Source: Boesenbergia rotunda
Lineage: Eukaryota; Streptophyta; Magnoliopsida; Zingiberales; Zingiberaceae
Assembly: GCA_024364735.1 (NCBI GenBank)
Contig: JAGFNQ010000835.1
Location: 1-64,000, forward strand
Reading direction: 5' to 3'
Length of the DNA stretch: 64,000 nucleotides
Shown: piece after piece, positions 54,293 to 64,000 of the stretch
Layout: the number at the start of each line of letters is the position of its first letter
How positions within the stretch are numbered: the stretch's first letter is position 1
Notes under the pieces: model-generated
What the model was told of the DNA's origin: nothing
Seen by the model: the letters and a program-made list of their open reading frames with translations, nothing else
The model's database searches: none
Position numbers and translations under genes: made by a program

Positions 54293-56522
54293 TGTTAGTG
54301 ATATGAGAAAAGTGTCCTAAGGCAATCGCCTTATGATTGAAATCATTTATTTTAATAAATGAATATTCACTATTTGAGTATACATGTTTATGTATTTGAT
54401 TGAGATCTTAAACTCATTTACTGAATGTCCACAATACAATTCACAGCATGAGAGAATATGTGATGAATTCACAACTAGTGATTATCTCTACATGTGCAAT
54501 TTTGAAGTATTAAAATTGTCCCTAGTCGATGAATTGATAAATACGGACACTATCAATTCTGTTGAGACTTGCATGGGTTATTCTCTAATCAGCTGATTCT
54601 CACTAGCTGGTGACATTGGGATGTCCGGAGATAAACATGAATGCTAGTTAAGGGAACTAGTTCATTGGAGTGACTGGCTGTAAAACTTCATATGGTAGTC
54701 TACATATAGATATGTCAATGAAGTTCTAACTGCAGCTTAAGTGCGATGTTCCTTTGACTTGCGGTGTTCAAGTCATCTTGGTCATGGAGACTTATACTTT
54801 GACATCTTAAGCAAGCATCTCCAAGGAGGTGTGGACCCAGGATGATTGGGTATAAGCCGAAGTGCCCGAAGATGTTTGAACAGCCTACAAAGGATTCACC
54901 ACTCCTTGCGAGGAGATGTATACCCAAGGCCTATCGTCGGATTGCTACTCGAAGCCTCTGGCCAGAGCATGACATGTTTAGAGTATGAATCTCTTAAATA
55001 CATAAGAGTAATTAGAATCCGTAGGACGAGAAAACGTTACTTGGGCTAGGTGTGACGTAGTCAGCCTAGTGGGGACTAACAGACATAGACCATGTCCTGA
55101 ACCAAGTGGGTATAAGATGGTGAAGGGAATGGGACACGATTCATTATAGCTGCTGAAGGGTTTCAGAATAGTTTCTGAGGTCAACCGTTGATCTTTCGAT
55201 TAATTGGGGATCATGATGTACTACTAGGTGCCACTCATGATCGTTCTATAATTGGTTAATTATAGACGGCCAACATAAATCGAAAGCCTATTTAGTCACA
55301 CGCACTACAAGTAATCCGAGGGATTTAAAACGTGTTGAAAATTGGATTTTCCAATCAAGAGGGATTAGGTTTGGTTGAGCCAAACGATAAGTCGAATCTG
55401 AATTTATCAGAGACGCATCGAAAGCGTAAGATGGCTAAGTCTTTTGAAGACTTAATAGATGAATTAAATGAGTTTAATTCATTGGGCGTGGCTTGGATGG
55501 GCCGTCCAAAGAGGGTCTCCATCCTCTTTGCTTGGCCGGCCACAACAAAGGGAGAGAACCAAGTTTTTGGTTCAATTTATAAAATAAACCAATTGTGTGG
55601 TTTGTTTTATAAAATTATGGATGATATAAATTTTTATATAATAAACCAAGGTTTGGTTTTTTTTCATGAAAATTAAAATGAACCATGGATTGGTTTATTT
55701 TATTTTATAAAATCAATCATGGATTGATTTACCATGATAAGAAAATTTATTCCATAAGAAAAAAGGAGACTTGGTCGGTTTTTATCATGAATTAAAATAA
55801 GATAAAACTTGGCATGATGGAATAAGTCATAAAAAATTTATTCCATAAGAAAAAAGAGACTTGGCGGTTGAGAGACCACTATATAAAGGACCCAAGGCAA
55901 AGCTTGGAAATCAATCGAAGTATTCTTGCCTGGGCTCTCTCCCTCTCCTCCCTTCTTTCTCTTGGCTGACCACAAGCTTCTTCTCCCTTCTTCTTGCCGT
56001 GAGCATAAGGAGAAGCATCGAGGTGACAAAGTTCTTCCGTTGGGACGATCTTCCTCTCCGGCCATCATCACCTTGGGATTGGGCGCAAGTCATCTTCCTC
56101 CTTCTCGCCGGAATTGTGATTCCGGTCAACCTTGGTAATGAGTTTTTTCGATGTGATTACTTCTCTCTTCATTTTCTTGTCACGTTCTCGGAGAATCTAG
56201 TAGTTCTTGAGAACACGAAACCCGTGGCTTTGCGATGTCATCCCGAAGATACTCGGCGTGGACGCGAATAGAGGCGGAGCTTCCGAGGGACGCTTACGGT
56301 TGGATCTCGTCCCTTCCTTCGAGTTACGCGAGGTAATATGTAAATTAGTTTACGTTTCTGCTAAATTTTAAATATATGATCATGTCTACACAAGATAAAG
56401 TTGCATGCTTAGATGTGTGGTTAAATAATTTGAGAAATTATTTATGTTAAACCTTCCGCTGCACGTAATTAATTTTAAAATTACGAACCCGCATCCATGT
56501 CAACATGCACCCGGTCCCAACA
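54293..56522 (+). mobile_element. 3' LTR of Angela-like element
   Basis: 2,230 bp, same termini and order as the 5' LTR, with a TATA box at 55880-55889. Confidence 0.93.
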
Positions 56523-56527
56523 AAAAG

Positions 56528-56956
56528 ATGAGCTAGAGCCATGATCTAGATCTAACCATGTGGGTTAAGCCTTGAATAAAGGATGTGTGGCTCCTGTGTC
56601 TTGATCAAGAGGACCAGACACCGGGCAAAGAAGTCCTAGTTGCGGCTCGGCCGTGAAGTCCTAGTAGGTCGGGTGAACCGAGGGGCAGAAAGTCCTGGTG
56701 GGTTGAGGATTGAACATCAAATAGAAAGGGTTTCCGCTTGAGGGGGGCTTGTGGTCCTTTGTTTGAGAGGGGGAGGATTATTGGGGTTGCAAGGTTGTAA
56801 ACATAGTCCCACATCGAAAATACATGGGAAAGATCATAGGCTTATATGGAAAACAGATATCTCCATTGGTATGAGGCCTTTTGGGAGAGCTCAAGAGTAA
56901 AACCATGAGAGCTTAAGCTCAAAGTGGACAATATCATACCATTGTGGAGATATCTA
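56528..56956 (+). mobile_element. TRIM-like element, right part with LTR start
   Basis: It continues the leader broken at 39530: about 250 bp of non-coding text with three AAGTCCTRG words, then polypurine GAGAGGGGGAGGAT (56765-56778) and an LTR start at 56779 (TATTGGGG for TGTTGGGG). The LTR fragment has AGTCCCACATCG, GGTATGAGGCCTTTTGGG and GACAATATCATACC, words I associate with short plant LTRs. It is cut at about 56956. Confidence 0.55.
56805..56847 (+). promoter_or_regulatory. snRNA-type USE plus TATA in a short LTR
   Basis: AGTCCCACATCG (56805-56816) matches the plant snRNA upstream sequence element RTCCCACATCG. TTATAT (56842-56847) follows after 25 bp. This spacing is nearer to that of Pol III snRNA genes (about 25 bp) than Pol II ones (about 33 bp). 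Confidence 0.5.
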
Positions 56957-57468
56957 AATTCAATAAGCCAAGTAATTTTTTTCCAAGTCAAGTAATTTTT
57001 TTCCTTGGTTTCGAAAAAATCAAGTTTCAAAATTATTGTTAAAAAAAACCAATTTCGAAAAAATTAAGTTAAAATTATTTTTCCATAATAGTTTGTTACT
57101 CAAACTTTTCTTCGAAAAAGATTTTTTTTGTACAAAGCTATTTTTAGAAAATTCAATTCGATTCAGAAAATTCTTTTCAAAACTTGTTTTTCTCAAAGTC
57201 TTAAAAATCTTTTTGGAAAAACTATCGAAAATCGTATATTTTCAAAAAGCTTCAGGGGGAGATTTTCAAATTAAAAGGAAGCCTTATGCAATGTTTCAAA
57301 TTTCTACTAAGTTTTTAAAAAAAATTAATTCTAAGGAAAAAGGGGGAGAGAACTGATTAAGGGGGAGAAAGAAAATCTACCTGTTCTTTCTTTTCTAGTA
57401 CATAATTATGTTGTCTATTTTTTAACTTAACTTTTGAACGGGTTGCCATAAATCAAAAAGGGGAAAAT
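56957..57468 (+). other. Copia 3' non-coding region
   Basis: No gene. AATAAGCCAAGTAATTTTTTTCC matches about 18564. Purine tracts CAGGGGGAGATT (57253), AAAAGGGGGAGAG (57339), AAGGGGGAGAAAG (57359) and the last AAAAAGGGGAAAATT lead to the LTR. Confidence 0.7.
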
Positions 57469-58729
57469 TGTTGGTGCCGGAAGCACAAGATCGAACCTAG
57501 TTTTGATAATGGCAAAGGGTTCAAAGTTAAGTATGTGTTTTTATCTAATGGATCTACCAAGTGTGCAGGAATGTTCCAGTTCACCTAGGCATGAAGTCTT
57601 GACCTGCAGGGTTGAGCAAGAAGTCCTGGTCTAGGATTGGGCAAGAAGTCCTGGTCGAGGACTGGGCAACAAAGTCCTGATCCGGAAGATTGGGCAGAAG
57701 TCATAGCCAAGAGAGAGTTGCGGACAGAAGTAGAGGCGGGTCGAGGAATGGACGTCTTGAGATCCGACAGTCTCGGAGGCCGAGCAAAAGTCCAACCGGA
57801 GGAACCGGTTGGCAAAAGGTAACTTCTCCTGAGAGGAGTAGGTGTGGATGCGTTCCCCGGACGAGGGAATAGTAGGCGTCAGTTTGACCTAGGGATTCAC
57901 TTTGAAATCCAAAATCAGAACCAAGATAGCTTCGGCTGTGATTTATTTCAATTATTTATATAATATATTGTTTTTGGACTAACCCTGATTGCAGGAGTGA
58001 AGAGTTCTTTACCATTGCATCCTAGGCGCATGAGAGGAGTCAGGCGCCCGAGAAGCTAGGCACCTGATAGGTATCAGGCGCCCCAGATGGCTATTTCCAG
58101 CTGGGGGAGTTGGCTGAGTTGGCAGGTTGCCACGTCAGCAACTCAAGCGCCCGTGAGCCATCAGGAGACCCAGGGAACCTAGATGCCCAAGAACAGAAGA
58201 TAGGAGTTTGTCCAAGTCTGCGGATAGGGACGCGCTGGATCCGCGACATGTGTCAGGCGCCCCACAAGGCTCAGGTTCCCGAGAACCTTATATAAAAGGG
58301 GCTTCACCCCTTGCTTTCCAGCATTAATATATTTCCAATGCAAAGAAGCTTCCTCGCAACTCAAGCATGCCAACGTTCTTCAAAAATCTTCCGTGCTCGA
58401 GTTCGTCCGCGTAGCAAACGATCAAGATCATCGACATGCTGTCTAAGATAGTCTACAATCCTTCCGGTGTCATCGGTATTGTTTATTTCGTTGTTCAAAA
58501 TTTTGTACTCAAATATCTGTAAAACTTTTGCGGCTTATAGAATTTTCTAACGAAAGCGGTTAAGGATCGTGGGCCTTGGAGTAGGAGCCGTCAAAGACTC
58601 TGAACCAAGTAAAAAAGAAAACTTGTTAGCGTTGTGATTTTTGTTTCTTCCGTTGCATTCTGACTTTTTCCGAAAAATTTTACGTAATCGCTATTCACCC
58701 CCCCCCCTACCGATTACAATGATCCCACA
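57469..58729 (+). mobile_element. Copia (Sirevirus-like) LTR
   Basis: 1,261 bp, TGTTGGTGCCGG to GATCCCACA. It has hairpin units (57592-57700), AGGCGCCC words (58030-58265), TATA box TATATAAAAG (58289-58298) and a C-rich tract. Its last 330 bp match the LTR tail at 13197-13535. No primer site follows. Confidence 0.88.
57592..57700 (+). repeat. Covarying hairpin units in LTR 57469
   Basis: Four 7-bp stems: CTTGACC/GGTTGAG, CCTGGTC/GATTGGG, CCTGGTC/GACTGGG and CCTGATC/GATTGGG, with G-U pairs and loops of 3-5 nt. Confidence 0.75.
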
Positions 58730-58985
58730 CAGTTTACCTCAGGTTCCAAGAATCTTGATATGATTCTTGGAAAATAGAAAGTCATTCTCAACAGATCCAG
58801 ACTTGGCTACATAACCAACTCACGGTATAAATCTTATTATTCTATGTTGAACCATTCTAGAACCCAAGTCTAAGCATGGGTCCCTAAGATAAGATTGACT
58901 GATCAAGCAGGACCAAATCACTATTGGATCCCTAAGGATAAAATTCATATCTTAGATAGTCCATATTTAGGCTTTAGTCAGGGGG
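58730..58985 (+). pseudogene. gag: Copia gag C-terminal tail
   Basis: It begins within gag directly after the LTR end, so the primer site, leader and most of gag are deleted. The text encodes the conserved SKNLDMILGK motif (followed by a stop), a GYITNSRYKSYYS stretch and a HYWIPKDKIHILD end, matching 15150-15390 of the element at 13197. It ends at an AGGGGGAGCC tract. It is too short to function. Confidence 0.75.
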
Positions 58986-60085
58986 AGCCAATAGAAAAAT
59001 TATTTTTATAATTTGATGATTTCCTTATATGTTCTTCTTATTTATTGCTTGGTGATTATTTATTTATTTTAAAATTACCATGCTTAGGAATAGAAATGGT
59101 TAGATAAGAACCTAACTTGATTGAAACTTACACAACCTAGTATTAGGATAGGGCAAGATGATAGTACGTTAGGGATGCCTATCTAAGGAGTAAGGTAGGG
59201 TAAGGAGTACCCTATTTGGTCTTTTTGGCTCAGTGGAACTAGCCGAAGCTACCTCGCTACATCCTCGACTAGTTAGACCAAGGTTTCTTAAAGAGTAACT
59301 TGAAAATAAAATTTCTTTAAAAGACATTCTCTAGGAAAGGGTCGTTGCTCCGATAACCAAGAAGGTTCCTGTGCCTCGCCAAAACTTGGTAGCCGATTAT
59401 TGAAACTTATTTTCAAATTACTACTTGTTGAACTTGAATCTAACTCAATGTTCAATCAAATCATAGTTTTTAATTTAAAATCAATGATAAAATTTGATGC
59501 ATCTCACAAAATAGATAAAGGTACCATGTTTTGTCACTTAGAATTGGGTGAGATGCTTAGAGTATAAAAGATTAGTCCAGCCCAACCAACCACACACCTA
59601 ATAAATTTTATCCTAATTTAAACTCAACTTAAATTTAATTTTTTAAAATTTAAACTCAACTTAAACTTAAAATTTAAACATAACAAATTTTCTCTAAAAT
59701 TAAAACTTAATTTAAAAATTCAAATTAAATTTTAACTTAATTATTCAATCTTTTAGAATTCAATCTTAATTTCAAAATCTAACTTAAAATTTTAAAATTA
59801 TTTCAAAATCTAACTTAAATTTTCAAAATTATTTCAAAATTCAAACTTAATTTCAAAATCTAATTTAAATTTCAAAATTGTTTTAAAATTCAAACTTATT
59901 TTTCAAAGTTAATTCTAACTTAAATCTAACTAATCAGATCAAACTAACTCACAAATATATCTATAGGAATAACATGATAGATAACTTAGACTGGGTAAGA
60001 CAGGCTAAGCAGTGAAACTCAATTAATCTATCTCTATAGAAATGGATCCAAAACAGGGCACTTTATGTATAGGAACATAAAGATT
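58986..60085 (+). other. Non-coding gag-pol spacer
   Basis: No gene. It carries the conserved core at 59100-59400, AT-rich irregular repeats of TTTAAAATTCAAACTTAATT type (59620-59900), then CTATCTCTATAG (60028-60039) just before pol. It has the same order as at 15396. Confidence 0.7.
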
Positions 60086-60090
60086 TGGAC

Positions 60091-62011
60091 TAGTGGATGT
60101 TAGATAGTGAGTGCTCTACACATATAAGTAGAGACAAATTGACGTTCACCAAAATCAAGTACAAGAATCTAGGTTCAGTGACATTTGACAATAATGTTAT
60201 ACTTAAGGTAATTGGTTCATGTGACATTAAACTAAACTCAGATTTTATTATTAAAAATGTGTTATTAGTTGATCATTTCAATTTTAACTTACTTAGCATA
60301 AGTCAACTTTGTGATACTAGTTATGTAGTTACTTTTTCTTATTCAGACTGTCTTATTAGGAACATACAAGACCTAGAAGTAACCCTTAAGGGAATTTAGA
60401 AAAATAATATTTATGTTATTAACCTTCCATTCTCACCTAAATATTTTCTATCCCAACAAGAAGAAACTAACTTGTGGCATAGAAGATTAGGTCACACCCA
60501 TACCAAAATAATTTCAAAACTAAGTCAAAATGGACTAGTAAAGGGTATTCCCAAACATAGAAATTTTGAAAATTCAATTTGTAACCCATACCAACAAGGT
60601 ATACAAACAAAGTCAACCCATAAACCTGTCCAATCAGACCTAACCCAAGCTATACTTGAGCTCCTACACCTAGACCTATTTGATTCTCATGGAGCCACGT
60701 CACTAAGCAGAAATCAATACTGCTTTGTAATTATTGACGATTACTCTAGATTTACCTGGGTTAAGGTTTGAAAACCAAAGATGAAGCTTTTGAAATACTT
60801 AATACTTTATATAAAGTACTTGAAAATGAAAAAGATACTAAAATCAAATGAATTAGAAGTGACCATGGGGGGAATTTGAAAATCTAAAATTTAATGAATT
60901 CTATAAAATTAATGGATACACCCATGAATTTTCTTGCCCTAGAACCCTCAACAAAATGGAATAGTTGAAAGAAAGAATAGGACTCTTCATGAAGCTGCTA
61001 GGACTATGTTTAACGAATATAATTTATCAAATCAATTTTGGGCATAAGCAATAAATACAGCCTGCTACATCCAAAATAGGGTCCTAATAAATAAAAGACA
61101 TAATATCACACCCTATGAAATTTATTATCATAAACTACCTAATTTATATTATTTAAAAGTTTTTGGGTATAAAGTACATATCCTAAACACTAAAGACTAC
61201 TTAGGAAATTTTCAATCAAAATCAACCTCAAGAATTTTTGTAGGGTACTCAATCACATGTAGGGCATATAGGGTCTATAACAAACATACCCTTAAAATTG
61301 AAGAAACTACAAATGTAATATTTGATGAAGAAATGGTAACTAATTTACCTAACCTAATTAATACACCTAACTTAACTAACTCACCTGACTTAATCAAACA
61401 ATCTTACTTAAACAACTCAAACCAAGACTTAGAAGAAATAGAATTAACACCTGAATCAAGCCCAAACCAAACAGTTGAAAAATAATTAAACTTGAACAAC
61501 CTAAACCATCTTCTAGGACTAGGTCAAATCATCTGACTGACCAAATCTTAGGTGACCCAACCTTATGTGTTAGAACGAAATCATCCTATAGAAACCTAAG
61601 CCAAACCCAAGACAATAGAAGAAGCATTACCTGACCCAGACTGGATTATATCTATGCAGGAAGAATTAGCCCAATTTGAGAGAAACCAAGTCTGGGACTT
61701 AGTACCAAAACCAAAAGGTAATACTGTAATAGATACTAAGCGAGTTTTTAGGAATAAGCTGGTGATAAAGGAGAAATAGTCAGAAATAAAGTTTGTTTAG
61801 TGGCTAAAGGGTTCAGTCAAATTGAATGATTATATTATGATGAAACCTATGCACCTATAGCTAGACTAGAATCAATTAGGATGCTTTTAGCTTATACAAC
61901 ACATAAGAGATTCAAATTATGTCAAATGGATGTTAAGTTTGCCTTTCTTAATATATTTATAAGGGAGGAAGTTTATGTAAGTCAACCTCCAGGTTTTGAG
62001 GACTTAGAACA
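60091..62011 (+). pseudogene. pol: Copia (Sirevirus-like) pol, protease to RT start
   Basis: It starts with the protease motif LDSECSTHISRD (Glu where Gly is usual) from about 60097. The frame stops at 60397. GAG-pre-integrase LWHRRLGH lies at 60472; the integrase zinc pair reads CNPYQQG, with one Cys replaced. The catalytic core has IIDDYSRFTW and then shifts frame at about 60768 with several stops; QQNGIVERKNRTLHE gives the catalytic Glu region, followed by TAA at about 61045. RT starts EEALPDPDWIISMQEE and DTKRVFRNKL, breaks at about 61755, and is cut at about 62011 in the VSQPPGF-EDLE motif by an inverted LTR. All enzymes are inactive. Confidence 0.88.
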
Positions 62012-63495
62012 GTAGGACCGGTGCCGTCGATAGAGGGGGGGTGAATATCGACATGAAAAATCTTTTCGTAAATACATTCTAGACAAAGAGTTAGTGCACA
62101 ACGGAAAATAGAAAGAACGAAGATAAACAACACAGAAGACAAGCGGGTTTTTACTTGGATCCCAACCCCCAGGGTCAGTACGTCCAAGGCCTAATTACGG
62201 GTAGCGTCCGTCCACTAATGGTCTCCTTTCCAGACTTTTCGAAGGTGGAGAAGCCAGTCTTACAGTTTATGTTTACAATCAAAATGATAAGTAAATTAAG
62301 TGCATAAAATAAAATCAAACCAAACAAAAGTCGACGATCCCAGCCGATCTGGAACTCCGAAGTGCAGCGCACTTCCTCCTGGAGCCTCCTTGGTCGCAGA
62401 GCTTCATCTCTAGTGCTTTTTCTTCACTCAGAATGCTTAAAATGTTGTAGCAGTTTTTGTTCTGAGTTGAGGGGTCGAAGCCCCTTTTATAGCATCTTCA
62501 CGGGCACCCTAGAGCCTTTGGGGCGCCCTATAGGCGATCAAAACTTCATCCGAAATCGCAAACTTCACGATGCTGATAAGAAGCTAGTCCAGGGCACCCT
62601 AGGCCTTCCAGGGTGCCCTAGGCCTTCCAGGCCGCCTGGAACCATCGAGGCGCCTGGAAGCATGGGGGTGCCTGAATTCATTCAGGCACCGTGGATGTAG
62701 TTTCCAGGCCATCTTGTGTTTGTTCGCCTGCCTTGTCTCTAGGTACTTGCAAGATACACAAACACAAGGCAAACAAATATATAATCTTAGCGATAATGAT
62801 TGGTTCTGACTTTGGATTTCTCGCGAAACCCTAGGTCGAACCGACGCTTAGTGTTCCCTTCCCGGGGAACGCGCCCTTGCCTACTCCTCTCAGGAGAAGT
62901 TTGCCAACCGGCTCCTCCGGTTGGACTTTTACCAGATCTTCCGGATCAGGACTTCGGTGCCCAATCCACGACCAGGACTTATTGCCCAATTCCACGAACC
63001 ACGACTTCGTGCCCAACCCTCGGTCAGGTCTTAGGTGCCTAGCCCAATTCTACGAACTAGGACTTCGTGCCCAACCTTTGGTCAGTTCATAGGTGCCCAG
63101 CCCTCATCCAAGACTTAGTGCCCAATTCCTCGAACCAGGACTTATTGCCTAGGTTAACTAGGACTTTTCGTTACCTTGATAAGGATTTCTTAAGCTAGTT
63201 ATATTAATCCTGGCTAGACTTCTCTTCTGCCAAACATCAAATCATGTTTGGCTCACTCCTTGGTGTAACTGACCAACCCTGGGTTCTGGTTGACTCTGCC
63301 AAACATCAGATCCTATTTGGCTAATCCTTTGTCAACCTGATCAATCCTGGGTTACCAAACATAAGGTCCTATTTGGTTTAACCCTTGATCACTTTGGCTA
63401 ACCCTTACCATGTCTAACATATATTACTAACTTAAGTATATTGTTAAACATCGAATCATTATAGGAAGACATCACTGATGCATCTTGCACTAACA
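62012..63495 (-). mobile_element. Inverted copia LTR (3' LTR of an element running off the window)
   Basis: On the minus strand it starts TGTTAGTGCAAG at 63495 after a purine tract and ends ...CCTCTATCGACGG and GGTCCTAC at about 62012. It contains hairpin units (62925-63170), a TATA sequence (plus-strand CTTTTATA 62485-62492) and the usual C-rich tract. It interrupts the RT of the element to its left. Confidence 0.82.
62925..63170 (-). repeat. Covarying hairpin units in the inverted LTR
   Basis: On the minus strand about eight stems. Examples are CCTGGTTC/GAATTGGG, CCTAGTTC/GAATTGGG, CCTGACC/GGTTGGG and CCTGGTC/GATTGGG, with loops GAG, GTA or GTG and several G-U pairs. Confidence 0.75.
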
Positions 63496-64000
63496 ATCTC
63501 CTCCTTTTTGATGTTTGACAATAACTTAAGTTAGATTAGGTCTTAAGGGTTAAATCTAGGTTTAATCCTTTGGGAGAAAATGAAAAAAAAATCTAACTTA
63601 AGCTCCTCTCTCCCCCTTTGTCACACATAAAAAAAAACAAAAAAAAACTTGCACCAATAATGAAAATTTTGAAATGATCACAAGCCTTTCTCCCTTTTTA
63701 AGATCATTTCTCTCTTCCTTTTGAAAATACTTAGGATAATTTTTTGAAAGCATATATAAATTTTGATAAAACATTTTGAAACTCTGCCCCCTTTTTTTTT
63801 GAAAAAGACTAAGTACTTGTTTTGTAAAATATTATATAAAAAAGTAAGTACTTAAATTGCACCAATAATATGGAAAAATTGAACTTCCCTAAGTCTGACA
63901 ACAATCCTAGGAATCTTGTTGACCACAAGAAAATTCCTATATGTCTTAGGGATTTTTCACAAATGAATATTTTTTAATAAAATTTTATTTTGAAAACATA
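63496..64000 (-). other. Copia 3' non-coding region, minus strand
   Basis: No gene. Read on the minus strand it has purine tracts at 63785-63800, 63606-63620 (GTGACAAAGGGGGAGAG) and AAAAAGGAGGAGATT next to the LTR. A copia 3' region with repeated tracts, continuing beyond the window. Confidence 0.7.

Larger units (their letters stand above)
39531..56522 (+). mobile_element. Angela-like Ty1/copia element with nested insertions
   Basis: LTRs at 39531-41762 and 54293-56522, target duplication AAAAG (39526-39530, 56523-56527), 5' leader, gag/protease piece, pol piece, and polypurine tract CAAGTGGGAG before the 3' LTR. The LTR start, tract and gag N-terminus (MSSLNLRSILDTNKLT) resemble Angela-type elements; the clade call is tentative. 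LTRs differ by roughly 3-4 percent in the stretch I compared. It is internally deleted and split at 44179. Confidence 0.9.

Overview
The window is plant nuclear DNA made almost wholly of nested LTR retrotransposons. Every recognisable coding stretch is gag, protease, reverse transcriptase (RT), RNase H, integrase or a retroelement accessory ORF. I found no host gene, no rRNA gene, no complete tRNA gene and no organelle sequence. Repeated tRNA-iMet-type primer sites (TGGTATCAGAGC), plant-type LTRs of 0.7-2.7 kb and Ty3/gypsy and Ty1/copia families typical of plants support this. The mix of Tekay-, CRM-, Angela- and Sirevirus-like elements would suit a large-genome monocot, but I cannot name the species from sequence alone.

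Layout. 1-3371: an acidic-coding minisatellite, then a Tekay-like gypsy pol. 3407-7549: its long LTR (TGTAAC...GTTACA) followed by a second, 5'-truncated related LTR. 7550-13196: a copia (Sirevirus-like) accessory gene with its own promoter and a tiny first exon, split by a hAT-type MITE, then an LTR and a stack of LTR tails. 13197-18840: a decayed gag/spacer/RNase H element. 18840-20470: AT-rich repeats and an inverted gag remnant. 20488-35816: a second Tekay-like element (defective RT) split by an apparently intact CRM-like element at 25082-31633 (TSD GATGC, LTRs differing at about 4 of 737 sites by eye). 35817-39405: copia 3' region, LTR and gag. 39406-56956: a small non-coding TRIM-like element split by an Angela-like element (39531-56522, TSD AAAAG), which is split by a solo Tekay-like LTR (44179-53312), which is split by a gag-only element (45894-52845, TSD TATGC): four levels of nesting. 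56957-62011: another copia LTR, gag tail, spacer and pol. 62012-64000: an inverted copia LTR and 3' region continuing past the window.

The most interesting signals are not genes. (1) At the 5' end of several copia LTR families there are tandem arrays of short hairpins whose two arms change together (CCCGG/CCGGG, CCTGG/CCAGG, CCTAG/CTAGG, CCTAAC/GTTAGG), often with G-U pairs. This is the pattern expected of RNA structure under selection in the 3' end of the genomic RNA. (2) Tekay-like LTRs carry degenerate tRNA-like modules, antisense near the LTR start and sense near the LTR end, both pointing outward. (3) The same LTRs share a splice-donor-like block, a covarying hairpin, and a branch-point/acceptor-like block, as if the LTR leader held an intron. 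(4) The accessory gene has an 11-nt first coding exon and an intron placed identically in two copies, driven by promoters that resemble the U3 motifs of nearby LTRs.

All reading was by eye. LTR identity, covariation statistics and clade assignments need computation to confirm.
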